Shown: positions 9,432-18,592 of the stretch, piece by piece | Position numbering within the stretch: position 1 is the first letter of the stretch | How the letters are laid out: each line of letters begins with the position of its first letter | From: Aliihoeflea sp. 40Bstr573 | Lineage (GTDB): Bacteria > Pseudomonadota > Alphaproteobacteria > Rhizobiales > Rhizobiaceae | DNA length: 64,000 nt | Reading direction: 5' to 3' | NCBI RefSeq assembly: GCF_024105655.1 | Contig: NZ_JAAAMH010000002.1 | Location: 248,001 to 312,000, forward strand | Translations under genes and position numbers: made by a program | Notes under the pieces: generated by a model | The model's database searches: none | Told to the model about the DNA's origin: nothing | Seen by the model: the letters and a program-made list of their open reading frames with translations, nothing else

Positions 9432-11285
9432 ATGCAGGGACAGGTCGTCAGACGAGCGATCATCGGGCTCGCCGCCCTTACCGTCGTGGGCGTCGGGCTG
9501 GTTCTCGCTTTGCCGTGGATCGCCTCGACGCAGCTCGTGCGTGACCGGATCGCCTACGAACTGTCGGCCTGGAGCGGCTACCGGGTGCAGCTCGGCGAGG
9601 CGCCGCGCATCGATGTTTGGCCGACCTTTTCCGCCCATCTTTCCAACGTCGCCCTTTATGAGTGGGGCGCCCAGGGCAGCAAGCCTGTCCTGGAAGCCGA
9701 GCGCGTCGACATCGACCTTTCAGCCCTGGCAGCTCTGCGCGGAGACGTCGTCTTTTCGCGGCTCACCCTCGAACATCCGCTTTTGCGCCTCACCAGGCCA
9801 ACGCCGGTATTCGACCTTCCCCCTTCACCGGGCGGGGGGCGAATGATCCGGGCAATCGACGCGGCGGGGGCGATCGTCGCCGCCAACGGCGTCGAGCCCG
9901 ATCTGTCTGAACTCCCGAGCGACCCCTTCGGCCAGATGACGTTCAACGACGGCAGGATCGCCGTGATGGAAGGCGACGAGGACCAGATTATCCTCTCCGG
10001 ACTGACGGGGCAGATCGACTGGCCGGCGCTCGACCGGCCGGCAACGCTGACGGCCAACGGCATCTGGCGCAGCGAGGCGATGCGTGTAGACGCGTCGAGC
10101 GCGCAGCCGCTGCTGCTTCTGGCCGGCGGCACATCGCAGGTGCGGCTTTCGCTCGACGCGGCACCCGCCAAGGCGCGCTTCGAAGGCACGGCCAACCTTT
10201 CGGTCAACTCCTTCTTCGACGGGCAAGCGAGCTTCGAGACGCCGTCGTTGCGCCGCGCGCTCGAATGGTCGCGCACAGACATATTGGCCGGCCAGACGAT
10301 CGGCGCGGCGAAGCTGTCCGGCCGGATCACCGGCAGTGCCGAACGACTGCGTATCGAAGAAGTCGCGCTCGACCTGGCCGGCAGCCCCGGCACCGGCGTG
10401 CTCGAACTTTCGACGGATGACGCAACACCGACCATAGGTGGCTCGATCGCCTTCGAGCGGCTCAATCTCGGCACCTTCCTTGCCGCATTCACGCCGCAGA
10501 TCGACAGGGTGGACGAGGCAGCCGACCTGATCGACGAGAACGCGGCGCGGCAACTCAATCTCGACCTTCGCCTTTCGGCGACGCAGGCGCAGCTCGGCAG
10601 TTTCGCGCTGGCGGGCCTTGCCGCTACGGCGCAGCTCAAGGACGGCAACGCCGCCTTCGACATTTCCGACGCATCGGCCTTCGGCGGCACGATCCAGGCA
10701 GGTATCCGCATCGAGCCGGCCGGCGGGGCCAACGCCGTCGAATTGCGGTTCCTGGCAAGCGAGATCGACGTCGGCGCCATGACGCTGCAAGCCGGCGCCA
10801 AGCGCTTCGTGCCGCAGACGCGCGGCAACCTCTCGGCCATCCTGCGCGGCAAGGGCAATGACTGGAACTCGGTCATCTCGACGTCGGAAGGCACTCTGAC
10901 GGCCAATTTCGCGGCCGGCGACATCGTCGGCATCGACGCCAACGCGTTCCTGGCGCGCATGGCAGAGGGCCAGCTCTTCCCGCTATCGAGCGTTTCCGAA
11001 GGCGCGCTGCCGATCCGTGGCCTTCAGTTCAGCGCCGTGGTCGGCCGCGGGCTGGCGCGGATCGACACGGCGACAGTGCTGATGGAAGGCCGGCGCGCCT
11101 CGCTGACGGGGATCGTGCCGCTGGCCGGCCGCGCACTTGCACTTTCCGGAGAAGTCGCAGCGGTGGACGGACAGGACCAGGTTACCGGCGAGGCCGTGAA
11201 ATTCTTCGTGGGCGGCGGATGGGACGAACCCTTCATCTCGCCGGTGCCGAGCGTGCCCGATGTCCGGGATGCGCCGGAACTCTGA
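9432..11285 (+). CDS. AsmA family protein
   Basis: A 617-residue envelope protein with an N-terminal membrane anchor (about residues 9-29) and the AsmA pattern just after it: [20 protein letters not shown], then repeated beta-rich segments and a conserved C-terminal AsmA_2-like part with [15 protein letters not shown]. AsmA proteins are anchored in the inner membrane and are now regarded as part of bridge-like proteins that influence phospholipid transport and outer-membrane homeostasis. This one is a short family member. It stands alone; the next gene converges from the right. Precise role unknown. Confidence 0.85.
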   Translation: MQGQVVRRAIIGLAALTVVGVGLVLALPWIASTQLVRDRIAYELSAWSGYRVQLGEAPRIDVWPTFSAHLSNVALYEWGAQGSKPVLEAERVDIDLSALAALRGDVVFSRLTLEHPLLRLTRPTPVFDLPPSPGGGRMIRAIDAAGAIVAANGVEPDLSELPSDPFGQMTFNDGRIAVMEGDEDQIILSGLTGQIDWPALDRPATLTANGIWRSEAMRVDASSAQPLLLLAGGTSQVRLSLDAAPAKARFEGTANLSVNSFFDGQASFETPSLRRALEWSRTDILAGQTIGAAKLSGRITGSAERLRIEEVALDLAGSPGTGVLELSTDDATPTIGGSIAFERLNLGTFLAAFTPQIDRVDEAADLIDENAARQLNLDLRLSATQAQLGSFALAGLAATAQLKDGNAAFDISDASAFGGTIQAGIRIEPAGGANAVELRFLASEIDVGAMTLQAGAKRFVPQTRGNLSAILRGKGNDWNSVISTSEGTLTANFAAGDIVGIDANAFLARMAEGQLFPLSSVSEGALPIRGLQFSAVVGRGLARIDTATVLMEGRRASLTGIVPLAGRALALSGEVAAVDGQDQVTGEAVKFFVGGGWDEPFISPVPSVPDVRDAPEL

Positions 11286-11323
11286 TCCTTCGTGAAGTGA
11301 CCGGCGCGGACCTGTCCGAAGAC

Positions 11324-12139
11324 TCACCCCTGAGCGGCGGCCTGTTCGTCGCGGCGGCGTTGGACGTCGCGGCGCTTGTTGACCAGCGAAGCGATGATCA
11401 CCCCGACACCGACCACGCCGATCAGAATCGTCGAGACAGCGTTGATCTCCGGCGTCACGCCGAGCCGCACCTGACTGTAGATGCGCATCGGCAGTGTCGT
11501 CGCACCGGGACCCGAGGTGAAGCTGGCGATCACCAGATCGTCGAGCGAGAGGGTGAAGGCGAGCATCCAGCCGGCGACGATGGCCGGCAGGATGACCGGC
11601 AGCGTGACGGAGAAGAAGGTGCGCGTGGGCGTCGCGCCCAAATCCTGCGCGGCTTCTTCCAGCGAGCGGTCGAAGGAGAGCAGCCGCGATTGCACCACGA
11701 CCGCGACAAAGCACATCGAGAAGGTGATGTGCGCGAGCGTTATGGTCATGAAGCCGCGTTCGAGGCCGATGGCGACGAAGAGCAGGAGCAGCGACAGGCC
11801 GGTTATGACCTCAGGCATGACGAGCGGTGCGAAGACCATGCCGGTGAAGAGGATGCGGCCGTGAAAGCGCGTGTAACGCGTCAAGACGATCGCCGCGAGC
11901 GTGCCGAGGACCGTGGCGACCGAGGCCGAGAGAAACGCCACGCGGAAGGTGACCCAGGCGGCGTCGAGCAATTGCTGGTTGGAAAAGAGCGAGACGTACC
12001 AGCGCGTGGAAAACCCGCCCCAGACCGTGACCAGGCGGGACGCGTTGAAGGAATAGATCACGAGAAGCAGGATCGGGATGTAGAGGAATGCAAATCCCAG
12101 AATCAGCGAAGCGACGTTGAAGCGCGACAGACGGTTCAT
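11324..12139 (-). CDS. potI: polyamine ABC transporter permease PotI
   Basis: A 271-residue inner-membrane permease with six membrane segments and the coupling motif EEAAQDLGATPTRTFFSVTLPVILP. It matches PotI/PotC of putrescine/spermidine importers (LGFAFLYIPILLLVIYSFN at the N-terminus). Its ATG overlaps the potH stop by four bases (ATGA at 12136-12139), showing translational coupling. It is the last gene of the leftward polyamine operon. Confidence 0.92.
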   Translation of the reverse strand: MNRLSRFNVASLILGFAFLYIPILLLVIYSFNASRLVTVWGGFSTRWYVSLFSNQQLLDAAWVTFRVAFLSASVATVLGTLAAIVLTRYTRFHGRILFTGMVFAPLVMPEVITGLSLLLLFVAIGLERGFMTITLAHITFSMCFVAVVVQSRLLSFDRSLEEAAQDLGATPTRTFFSVTLPVILPAIVAGWMLAFTLSLDDLVIASFTSGPGATTLPMRIYSQVRLGVTPEINAVSTILIGVVGVGVIIASLVNKRRDVQRRRDEQAAAQG

Positions 12140-13047
12140 TGGCCACGCTCCTGCGCCTTCGCCTGCGCCTGCTGGAAGAACATGATCGGCACGACGAGGA
12201 CCAGAAGAAGCACGATGGCCACGGCGGACGCCACCGGCCAGTCACGGTTGGCGAAGAACTCGTTCCACAAGGTCTTGCCGATCATCAGCGTTTGCGAGCC
12301 GCCGAGAAGGTCGGGGATGACGAACTCGCCGACCGCAGGAATGAAGACCAGCATGCAGCCGGCGACGATGCCCGGCACGGAAAGCGGCACGGTGATCTTC
12401 CAGAACGCGCCGGCGGGCGTCGAGCCGAGGTCCTGCGCGGCCTCGATCAGCGAGAAGTCCATCTTTTCCAGCGTCGCGTAGAGCGGCAGCACCATGAAGG
12501 GCAGGTAGGAATAGACGATGCCGATATAGATCGCGGCATAGGTGCCGGTGATGACGAGCGGCGCGTCGATGACGCCCAGCCACAGAAGGAACTGGTTGAG
12601 CAGTCCTTCGGGCTTCAGGATGCCGATCCAGGCATAGACGCGGATCAGGAACGACGTCCAGAAGGGCAGGATGACCAGCATCAGAAGAAGCGGGCGCAGG
12701 CTGTCGGGCGAGCGCGCCATGGCATAGGCCATCGGATAGCCGATCAGCAGCGCAAGGAAAGTTGAGACGCCCGCGATCCAGACGCTTGTCAGATAGGCGT
12801 TGATATAGAGCGCGTCGTCCCACAGCCACAGATAGTTCTCGAAGGAGAGCTCCGAAAAGGCTTCGGTGAAGGCCTGCCAGCCCTCGGAAAGGTCGAAGGT
12901 CGGCGTGTAAGGCGGCATCGAGATCGCCGTGAAGGACAGCGATATCTTGAAGACGATCAGGAACGGAGCGAGGAAGAAGACCAGCAGCCACAGATAGGGC
13001 ACGATGATCGTGACGCGGGCGGCGATAGCGGAGGCAAGGCGGGTCAT
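12136..13047 (-). CDS. potH: polyamine ABC transporter permease PotH
   Basis: A 303-residue permease with six membrane segments. The N-terminal stretch VPYLWLLVFFLAPFLIVFKISLS and the EAA motif EAAQDLGSTPAGAFWKITVPLS identify PotH/PotB. The ATG at 13047 was chosen because the upstream open frame lies inside the potG reading region and encodes no recognisable sequence. Five bases separate it from potG; it overlaps potI by four. With PotI it forms the membrane channel of a putrescine-type importer. Confidence 0.92.
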   Translation of the reverse strand: MTRLASAIAARVTIIVPYLWLLVFFLAPFLIVFKISLSFTAISMPPYTPTFDLSEGWQAFTEAFSELSFENYLWLWDDALYINAYLTSVWIAGVSTFLALLIGYPMAYAMARSPDSLRPLLLMLVILPFWTSFLIRVYAWIGILKPEGLLNQFLLWLGVIDAPLVITGTYAAIYIGIVYSYLPFMVLPLYATLEKMDFSLIEAAQDLGSTPAGAFWKITVPLSVPGIVAGCMLVFIPAVGEFVIPDLLGGSQTLMIGKTLWNEFFANRDWPVASAVAIVLLLVLVVPIMFFQQAQAKAQERGQ

Positions 13048-13052
13048 GGCCG

Positions 13053-14195
13053 CTACCGCGTCAACACGACGCCGGCGTCCGCCGGAAAGGTCAGCCAGGC
13101 GCGGTCGTTCCAGGTCAGCGGGTCCTGTGTGGTGCGCTGGCTGTTGAGTTCGCTCGAGCGCACCACCAGTCCGCTTGTCAGCTTGACGTTGTAGACCGTC
13201 ATATCGCCGAGATAGCCGATGTCCCACACCTCGCCTTCGATGGCGTTGAGCGCAGGGTTTTCAGGCTTTCGTGACGAGATGCGGATCTTTTCGGGGCGCA
13301 CGGCGTACCATACCGTCCCCTCGCCCGGCGCGGCGGTGGCATCATCTGCAAGGATGGTGACGCCATCGGCCGTCGCGATCTCGATGCGGCCATCTTCGCG
13401 GCCGGCAACGCGGCCTTCGAAGATGTTCACCGAGCCGACGAAATCAGCGACAAAACGCGAAGCCGGAGCCTCGTAGACCTCGGCGGGGGTGGCCACCTGC
13501 ATCACCTCACCCTTGTCCATGATGGCGATGCGGTCGGCCATGGTCATCGCCTCTTCCTGGTCGTGCGTGACGACCATGAAGGTGAGGCCGAGCTCCTGCT
13601 GCAAATCCATCAGCTCGAACTGCGTTTCCTCGCGCAGTTTCTTGTCGAGCGCGCCGAGCGGTTCGTCGAGCAGAAGCACCTTGGGACGCTTGGCGACGGA
13701 ACGGGCGAGTGCGACGCGCTGGCGCTGGCCGCCGGAAAGCTGGTGCGGCTTGCGCTTGGCGAACTCTCCCAGCTTGACCAGCTTCAGCATGTCGGCGACC
13801 CGCTTTTCGATGTCCGCCTTCGGCATTCCGTCCTGCTTCAGGCCGAAGGCGATGTTCTTCTCAACCGTCATGTGCGGGAAAAGCGCGTAGGACTGGAACA
13901 TCATGTTGACGGGGCGGCGATAGGGCGGGATCCCCGCCAGGTCCTGCCCGTCGAGCAGGATGCGACCCGAGCTCGGCTCCTCGAAGCCCGCCAGCATGCG
14001 CAGCAAGGTCGACTTGCCGCAGCCCGATGCGCCCAGAAGCGCAAAGAACTCGCGCTCGTAGACATTGAGCGACAGATTGTCGACAGCAGTGAAATCACCG
14101 AACCGCTTGGTCACGTTTTCGAAGGCGATGAACGGTTTCGCATCCGGGTCGGCCCAGGGCGCAAAGCTGCGGCGAATGCTTCCCAGCGATTTCAT
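13053..14195 (-). CDS. potG: polyamine ABC transporter ATP-binding protein PotG
   Basis: A 380-residue ATPase with Walker A GASGCGKST (residues 55-63), signature LSGGQRQR (153-160), Walker B LLLDEP (174-179) and a C-terminal TOBE domain that ends about residue 375. The long N-terminal extension before FENVTKRFG is typical of PotG. It energises PotH/PotI. An intercistronic hairpin (14221-14239) separates it from potF, so it is probably transcribed at a lower level than the binding protein. Confidence 0.93.
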   Translation of the reverse strand: MKSLGSIRRSFAPWADPDAKPFIAFENVTKRFGDFTAVDNLSLNVYEREFFALLGASGCGKSTLLRMLAGFEEPSSGRILLDGQDLAGIPPYRRPVNMMFQSYALFPHMTVEKNIAFGLKQDGMPKADIEKRVADMLKLVKLGEFAKRKPHQLSGGQRQRVALARSVAKRPKVLLLDEPLGALDKKLREETQFELMDLQQELGLTFMVVTHDQEEAMTMADRIAIMDKGEVMQVATPAEVYEAPASRFVADFVGSVNIFEGRVAGREDGRIEIATADGVTILADDATAAPGEGTVWYAVRPEKIRISSRKPENPALNAIEGEVWDIGYLGDMTVYNVKLTSGLVVRSSELNSQRTTQDPLTWNDRAWLTFPADAGVVLTR

Positions 14196-14220
14196 TGCAG
14201 TTCCCTCGTTGGAAAGGAAA

Positions 14221-14239
14221 GGCCCGGAGGAACCGGGCC
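14221..14239 (-). terminator. attenuator hairpin between potF and potG
   Basis: Stem GGCCCGG / CCGGGCC with loop AGGAA. On the minus strand it is followed by TTTCCTTTCC, so it can act as a partial terminator after potF, matching the common excess of binding protein over transporter core. Confidence 0.6.
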
Positions 14240-14249
14240 GTTCTGAGCG

Positions 14250-15350
14250 TTACTGGCCGGTGACGATCCGCGTCCAGCTTCGTGTCACGAGGCGCTGGAA
14301 GCGCGGCTCGTAGGGCATCACCGTGAACATCTTTTCGAGCGTCGCATCGTCCGGATAGATCGCGTTGTCCTCGATGATTTCTGGCTCGATGAACTCTTTT
14401 GCCGCCTCGTTGCCGTTGGCGAAATAGACGTAGTTCGTCGCCCGCGCGATGACTTCCGGCTCCATGATGAAATTCAGGAATTCATGCGCTTCCTCGACAT
14501 TCTGCGCGTCGGCGGGAATCGCCATCTGGTCGAACCAGAGCTGCGCGCCCTCTTGCGGCACGGAATAGGCAACCTCGACACCGTTGTCCGCCTCGGCCGC
14601 ACGGTCGGCCGCCTGGAAGACGTCGCCCGACCAGCCGATGGCGAAGCAGATGTCGCCATTGGCGAGCGCGTTGATGTATTCGGACGAATGGAAGCGGCGG
14701 ATGTGCGGGCGAACCGCCAGCATGACTTCCTCGGCCGCTTCGAGATCGGCCTGTTCGGTCGAGTTCGGGTCCTTGCCGAGCCAGAGCAGCACGGTCGGCA
14801 GGATGTCGGTCGGGCTGTCGAGGAAGTAGACGCCGCAATCGGCAAGCTTGGCGAGGTTTTCCGGGTCGAAGGCGACGTCCCAGCTATCGATCTCGGCGGT
14901 GCCGAGACGTTCCTCGACCATGGCCGGATTGTAGCCGATGCCGACCGTGCCCCACATGTAGTTGATCGAATAGGCGTTGCCCGGATCGTATTTCTCGGCC
15001 TGGCTTTCGACGAAGTCCCACATGTTCTCGATGTTCGGCAGCTTGGACTTGTCCAACTCCTGGAAGACGCCAGCCTCGATCTGGCGCGACAGGAAGAGGC
15101 CCGTCGGCACCACGACATCGTAGCCCGAGCCACCGGCCAGGAGGCGCGTCTCGAGAATCTCATTGGAATCGAACACGTCGTAGACGACGCGGATGCCGGT
15201 CTTCTCGGTGAACTCGGCGATAAGCGAATCGTCGATATAGTCGGACCAGTTATAGACGTTGACGACACGGTCCTGCGCGGCGACGCCGCCGGCAAAGGCG
15301 GCTGAGATGGCCAAGGCAGCTGCGCCGAGCAGCATGTTGCGTGACTTCAT
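14250..15350 (-). CDS. potF: polyamine ABC transporter substrate-binding protein PotF
   Basis: A 366-residue periplasmic protein with a Sec signal peptide (about residues 1-22, cleaved near GGVAAQ). The mature sequence VVNVYNWSDYIDDSLIAEFTEKTG is the hallmark of PotF/PotD proteins; YSINYMWGTVGIGYN and GWSGDVFQA are further family motifs with aromatic and acidic residues of the polyamine pocket. The ATG at 15350 has an AGAGGAGA ribosome site. It heads the potFGHI operon, directly after puuA, so uptake and first catabolic step of putrescine are encoded side by side. Confidence 0.92.
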   Translation of the reverse strand: MKSRNMLLGAAALAISAAFAGGVAAQDRVVNVYNWSDYIDDSLIAEFTEKTGIRVVYDVFDSNEILETRLLAGGSGYDVVVPTGLFLSRQIEAGVFQELDKSKLPNIENMWDFVESQAEKYDPGNAYSINYMWGTVGIGYNPAMVEERLGTAEIDSWDVAFDPENLAKLADCGVYFLDSPTDILPTVLLWLGKDPNSTEQADLEAAEEVMLAVRPHIRRFHSSEYINALANGDICFAIGWSGDVFQAADRAAEADNGVEVAYSVPQEGAQLWFDQMAIPADAQNVEEAHEFLNFIMEPEVIARATNYVYFANGNEAAKEFIEPEIIEDNAIYPDDATLEKMFTVMPYEPRFQRLVTRSWTRIVTGQ

Positions 15351-15442
15351 ACGACTTCTCCTCTGTCGGTTTTTTGGGGCTGCGAACGCCCTGATAAACA
15401 AAACCTATTGCCGATTTTGCACTGCGGCAAGCGGCAATGGCA

Positions 15443-16801
15443 TCACAGGTAGGTGGTGCGCTCCAGGGGGGTGATCTCGGCCCAGAAGGCGATGATCTCC
15501 GCCCGCTTCAGGTCGCGGTAGACCTTGGCCAGGAACGGCCCGAGCGCGCGGTCGGCGAATTTGCTTCTGGCCATCAGTTGCAGGGCGTCGTCCATGTCGT
15601 CGGGCAGCATCAGCCCGTCCTCGTCATAGGCGTTTCCGTCGACCGGCGGGGGCGGCACGGCCTTAGCCTCGATGCCCTCGACCATGCCCTGGATGATCGC
15701 CGCGAGGACGAGATAGGGATTGGCATCCGCGCCGGCGATGCGGTGCTCGACGCGGCGGTTCGTATCGTTCGAGACGGGGATGCGCAGGGCGACCGAGCGG
15801 TTGTTCTCGCCCCACACGGCGCGGGTCGGCGCATAGGAGCCGGGCGTGATGCGGCGAAAGCCGTTCCACGTGTTGATGAAGATCAGGAGCGATTCCGGCA
15901 TGGACGTCAAAAGGCCCGCGACGGCGGATTCCAGCACCTTGCGGCCTTGCGGGCCACCGAAAATGTTCGATCCCGAAGCGTCCAGCATGGACGCGTGAAC
16001 GTGCATGCCGTTGCCGGCAAATTCGAGGAAGGGCTTGGCCATGAAGGTGGCCGTCAGCCCATGCGCGCGGGCACAGCCGAGCACGATGCGACGAAGCATG
16101 ATGACGTCGTCCGCAGCCTTCAGCGGATCGGCGCGGTGCTTGAGATTGACCTCGAACTGCCCCGGGGCGGCTTCCTTGATGATCGTGTCGATCGGCAAGC
16201 CTTGAGCGTCCGCCGCGTCGCGGATCATGTCGAACAGATCGGCATGTTCGGCCAGATCGTCGAGGCCGTACATGCGAAGGCGATCGGGACCAGCGGTGGC
16301 GCCGACCGGACCGGGCATCCCGTCATGCCATGCGGTGTTCGGGTCGAGCAGGTAGAATTCGAGCTCGAAGGCGACGACGGGGAAGAAGCCCTTCGCGTTC
16401 ACCTCGGCGATCTTCTTCTTCAAGACCTGTCGCGGGTCGGCCATGTAGGGCTCGCCCTCCGGCGTGAAGGTCTGGAGCAGCACCTGCGCGGTCTTGCGCT
16501 TGGCCCAGGGCACGATGGAGAGCGTGCCGCGCGTGGCGCGGCAATAGCCGTCCTGGTCGCCTGTCTCGATGTGAAGACCCGTCTCGGTGACCTCGCGGCC
16601 CCACACATCGAGACCGTGCAGCGACATCGGGAAATTGACGCCTTCCTCGAAGGCCTTCTTCAGCGCATCACCCGGCGCCCATTTGCCGCGCATGACGCCA
16701 TTGGGGTCGACCAGCAGGAACTCGACGGCTTCGATATCGGGATGTTCCTCGATGAAGGCCCGGTATTCGCGCTCGTGTTCCGCGGAGACGAATTTGGACA
16801 C
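15443..16801 (-). CDS. puuA: gamma-glutamylputrescine synthetase (glutamine synthetase family), first copy
   Basis: A cytosolic enzyme ligating glutamate to putrescine with ATP, the first step of the Puu pathway. Glutamine-synthetase motifs are present: FELEFYLLDPNT, KEAAPGQFEVNLKH, NGMHVHASM, and NNRSVALRIP...RRVEHRIAGADANPYL. The frame is open to an ATG at 16903 (486 residues), but that start lies 100 bases inside the upstream transporter gene and adds a low-complexity tail. I prefer the GTG at 16801, three bases after the transporter stop, with a GGAA ribosome-like site, giving 452 residues, the normal family length. Followed 92 bases later by potF. A second copy lies at 23861-25294. Confidence 0.88.
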   Translation of the reverse strand: MSKFVSAEHEREYRAFIEEHPDIEAVEFLLVDPNGVMRGKWAPGDALKKAFEEGVNFPMSLHGLDVWGREVTETGLHIETGDQDGYCRATRGTLSIVPWAKRKTAQVLLQTFTPEGEPYMADPRQVLKKKIAEVNAKGFFPVVAFELEFYLLDPNTAWHDGMPGPVGATAGPDRLRMYGLDDLAEHADLFDMIRDAADAQGLPIDTIIKEAAPGQFEVNLKHRADPLKAADDVIMLRRIVLGCARAHGLTATFMAKPFLEFAGNGMHVHASMLDASGSNIFGGPQGRKVLESAVAGLLTSMPESLLIFINTWNGFRRITPGSYAPTRAVWGENNRSVALRIPVSNDTNRRVEHRIAGADANPYLVLAAIIQGMVEGIEAKAVPPPPVDGNAYDEDGLMLPDDMDDALQLMARSKFADRALGPFLAKVYRDLKRAEIIAFWAEITPLERTTYL

Positions 16802-16803
16802 TG

Positions 16804-17904
16804 TCAGTTCCGGTGCCGGATGGTCCGCAGATGTTTCAGGATGCGTTTCGAGGATGCCCGTTGCCGTGGGTTGCAAGATAAACCTGTCTGATTGTTGACA
16901 CATTTGACAGCCTGCCCGCCGCCCCGACGGGAGTCAATGGGCCGTTTCGCGGGCCGTCGGTTCGGCTGCTGAACGCCTGTGACACCGGGTTTGACCGGGC
17001 GGCGCTGGCGGCGAAACTCCAGCGCGATGTGCACCAGGAGCGCGGCAAAGACCACCGCGCCGCCGACAATGGTGCGCGCCGAAGGCACCTCGGCATGGAC
17101 GAGCCAGACCCAGACCGGGCCGAGCAGTGTTTCGAACGTTCCCAGAAGCGCTGCGAAAGCAGCCGGGATGAGCCGGGCTCCGGTGGCGAAGAACGCAAGG
17201 CCGAGACCGAGATTGAGCGCCCCGAAAGCGAAAAGGAACGCCATGTCGGCGGACGTAACACTGAACGCCGAAGCCTGCGTCGCCGCGAAGCTGCCGGCGA
17301 TGAGCGTGCCGAGGCACGTTGCCGGCGTCATGCGAACATGGGAGTAGCGGCGCGTGATGACGGTGGCGCAGGCAAAGACCAGCGCGATCAGCACCGCCAG
17401 GCCATCGCCGACGGGCGAGACGTTTCCGGTGAGCGAATCCGAAACCATGATGGCGACGCCGATGATGACGGCGGCGATTGCCGCCCAAGTGGCGAGCGAC
17501 ACGCGCTCGCGAAAGAGAACGAAGGCGATGAGCGCGGCGATGAGCGGGACACCGGCCTGCATCAGGAGCACGTTGGCGACGGTCGTATAGGAAAGCGCGA
17601 CGACGAAGGAGGTCGACGCGGTGGCGAAGCACAAGGCGACCGCGATGCCGGGCAGGCCCATCTGGCGAAACAGCGCCTTGGTGCCGGCAAAGCCGTCGCG
17701 CCACATCATGTAGCCGATGAGGAAGGCGGCGGCCCACAGCGAGCGCCAGAAGATGACCGTCCAGGAATCCGGCGCCTCGATGAAGCGCGCGATCGCGCCG
17801 CCAAGGCTCCAGAACAGCGCGGAGAGGAAGACGAGCAGGAAGCCAACGCGCTCGTCGCGCGGAGAGACGGACGGGACGGCGGTGAGGGGCGCGGCCTGCG
17901 ACAT
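16804..17904 (-). CDS. DMT-superfamily (EamA) transporter
   Basis: A 366-residue inner-membrane protein with ten membrane segments in two EamA repeats (LFWSLGGAIARF... and LALVFACATVITRR...). The transporter proper ends near residue 300; the last 60 residues are basic, low in hydrophobicity and unlike other EamA proteins, probably a run-on tail. Substrate unknown. It precedes puuA with only a 2-3 base gap to the preferred puuA start, so it may export or import a compound linked to polyamine metabolism; this is inference from context only. Confidence 0.82.
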   Translation of the reverse strand: MSQAAPLTAVPSVSPRDERVGFLLVFLSALFWSLGGAIARFIEAPDSWTVIFWRSLWAAAFLIGYMMWRDGFAGTKALFRQMGLPGIAVALCFATASTSFVVALSYTTVANVLLMQAGVPLIAALIAFVLFRERVSLATWAAIAAVIIGVAIMVSDSLTGNVSPVGDGLAVLIALVFACATVITRRYSHVRMTPATCLGTLIAGSFAATQASAFSVTSADMAFLFAFGALNLGLGLAFFATGARLIPAAFAALLGTFETLLGPVWVWLVHAEVPSARTIVGGAVVFAALLVHIALEFRRQRRPVKPGVTGVQQPNRRPAKRPIDSRRGGGQAVKCVNNQTGLSCNPRQRASSKRILKHLRTIRHRN

Positions 17905-18004
17905 GCTCGGTTTCCAAGAAACGCCGCTGCCCGCGGCTCAGCCATCTATATCGGCTGACACGCAGATGGCGTGATCCAGCCAGTTCAGCTAATTGGCTCA
18001 CTCA

Positions 18005-18592
18005 ATGCTGCTCCAATCGCGCCTCTTCCTGTTCAGCATTCTCATGCTGCCCGCGCTCGCCATGCTCGCGCCGCTGATGCTCGGCGCGCCTTGGCGCGTC
18101 TCGATCCGCCCCACCGGCGAGGCGGCGGCGGTGCTGCTCATTCTCGCACTGGCGATCTCTCCACTGAAAGCGCTGTTCGGCGCGGCCGCGTGGACACGCT
18201 GGCTGCTGCGGCAAAGGCGGGCGATCGGCGTCGCCGCATTCGGCTATGCGGCGATCCACATGGTTGTCTTCGCGCTGTCGATCGGCAGCATCGCCGACAT
18301 CGTCGCAGGGATGGCCTGGGCTTCGATGTGGACGGGCTGGGCGGCCTTCACCGGGCTTTTGGTCATGGCGGCGATTTCCAACGACCGGGCGGTGCGCGCG
18401 ATGGGGCGCGGCTGGAAGGCCGTGCAACGCCTCACCTATCCGGCGGCCCTCCTGACGCTTGCGCACTGGCTGCTTCTGACGCGCGACTGGACGGAAGCGC
18501 TGATCTGGTTCGCGCCGCTCGGGCTCTTGCAATTGGCGCGGCTGGCAACGAGGTTGCGGCGCAGAGATTCGAACGGGAGGATGGGACGATGA
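18005..18592 (+). CDS. ferric-reductase-like transmembrane protein, MsrQ/YedZ-like
   Basis: A 195-residue membrane protein with six predicted membrane segments and conserved His in the second and later helices (YAAIHMVVF and LTLAHWLLLT), as in the ferric-reductase-like / MsrQ haem-b family. MsrQ passes electrons to the periplasmic methionine-sulfoxide reductase MsrP. No msrP gene lies beside it; instead an oxidoreductase gene overlaps its stop by four bases. The ATG at 18005 was chosen over the TTG four codons upstream. Neither has a clear ribosome site. Electron-transfer role is from the family. Confidence 0.72.
   Translation: MLLQSRLFLFSILMLPALAMLAPLMLGAPWRVSIRPTGEAAAVLLILALAISPLKALFGAAAWTRWLLRQRRAIGVAAFGYAAIHMVVFALSIGSIADIVAGMAWASMWTGWAAFTGLLVMAAISNDRAVRAMGRGWKAVQRLTYPAALLTLAHWLLLTRDWTEALIWFAPLGLLQLARLATRLRRRDSNGRMGR

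Noticed and set aside
16886-16905. TTGACA-CAT-TTGACA direct repeat as a promoter for puuA
   Set aside because: TTGACA reads on the plus strand, while puuA is on the minus strand; no -10 box fits on either strand.
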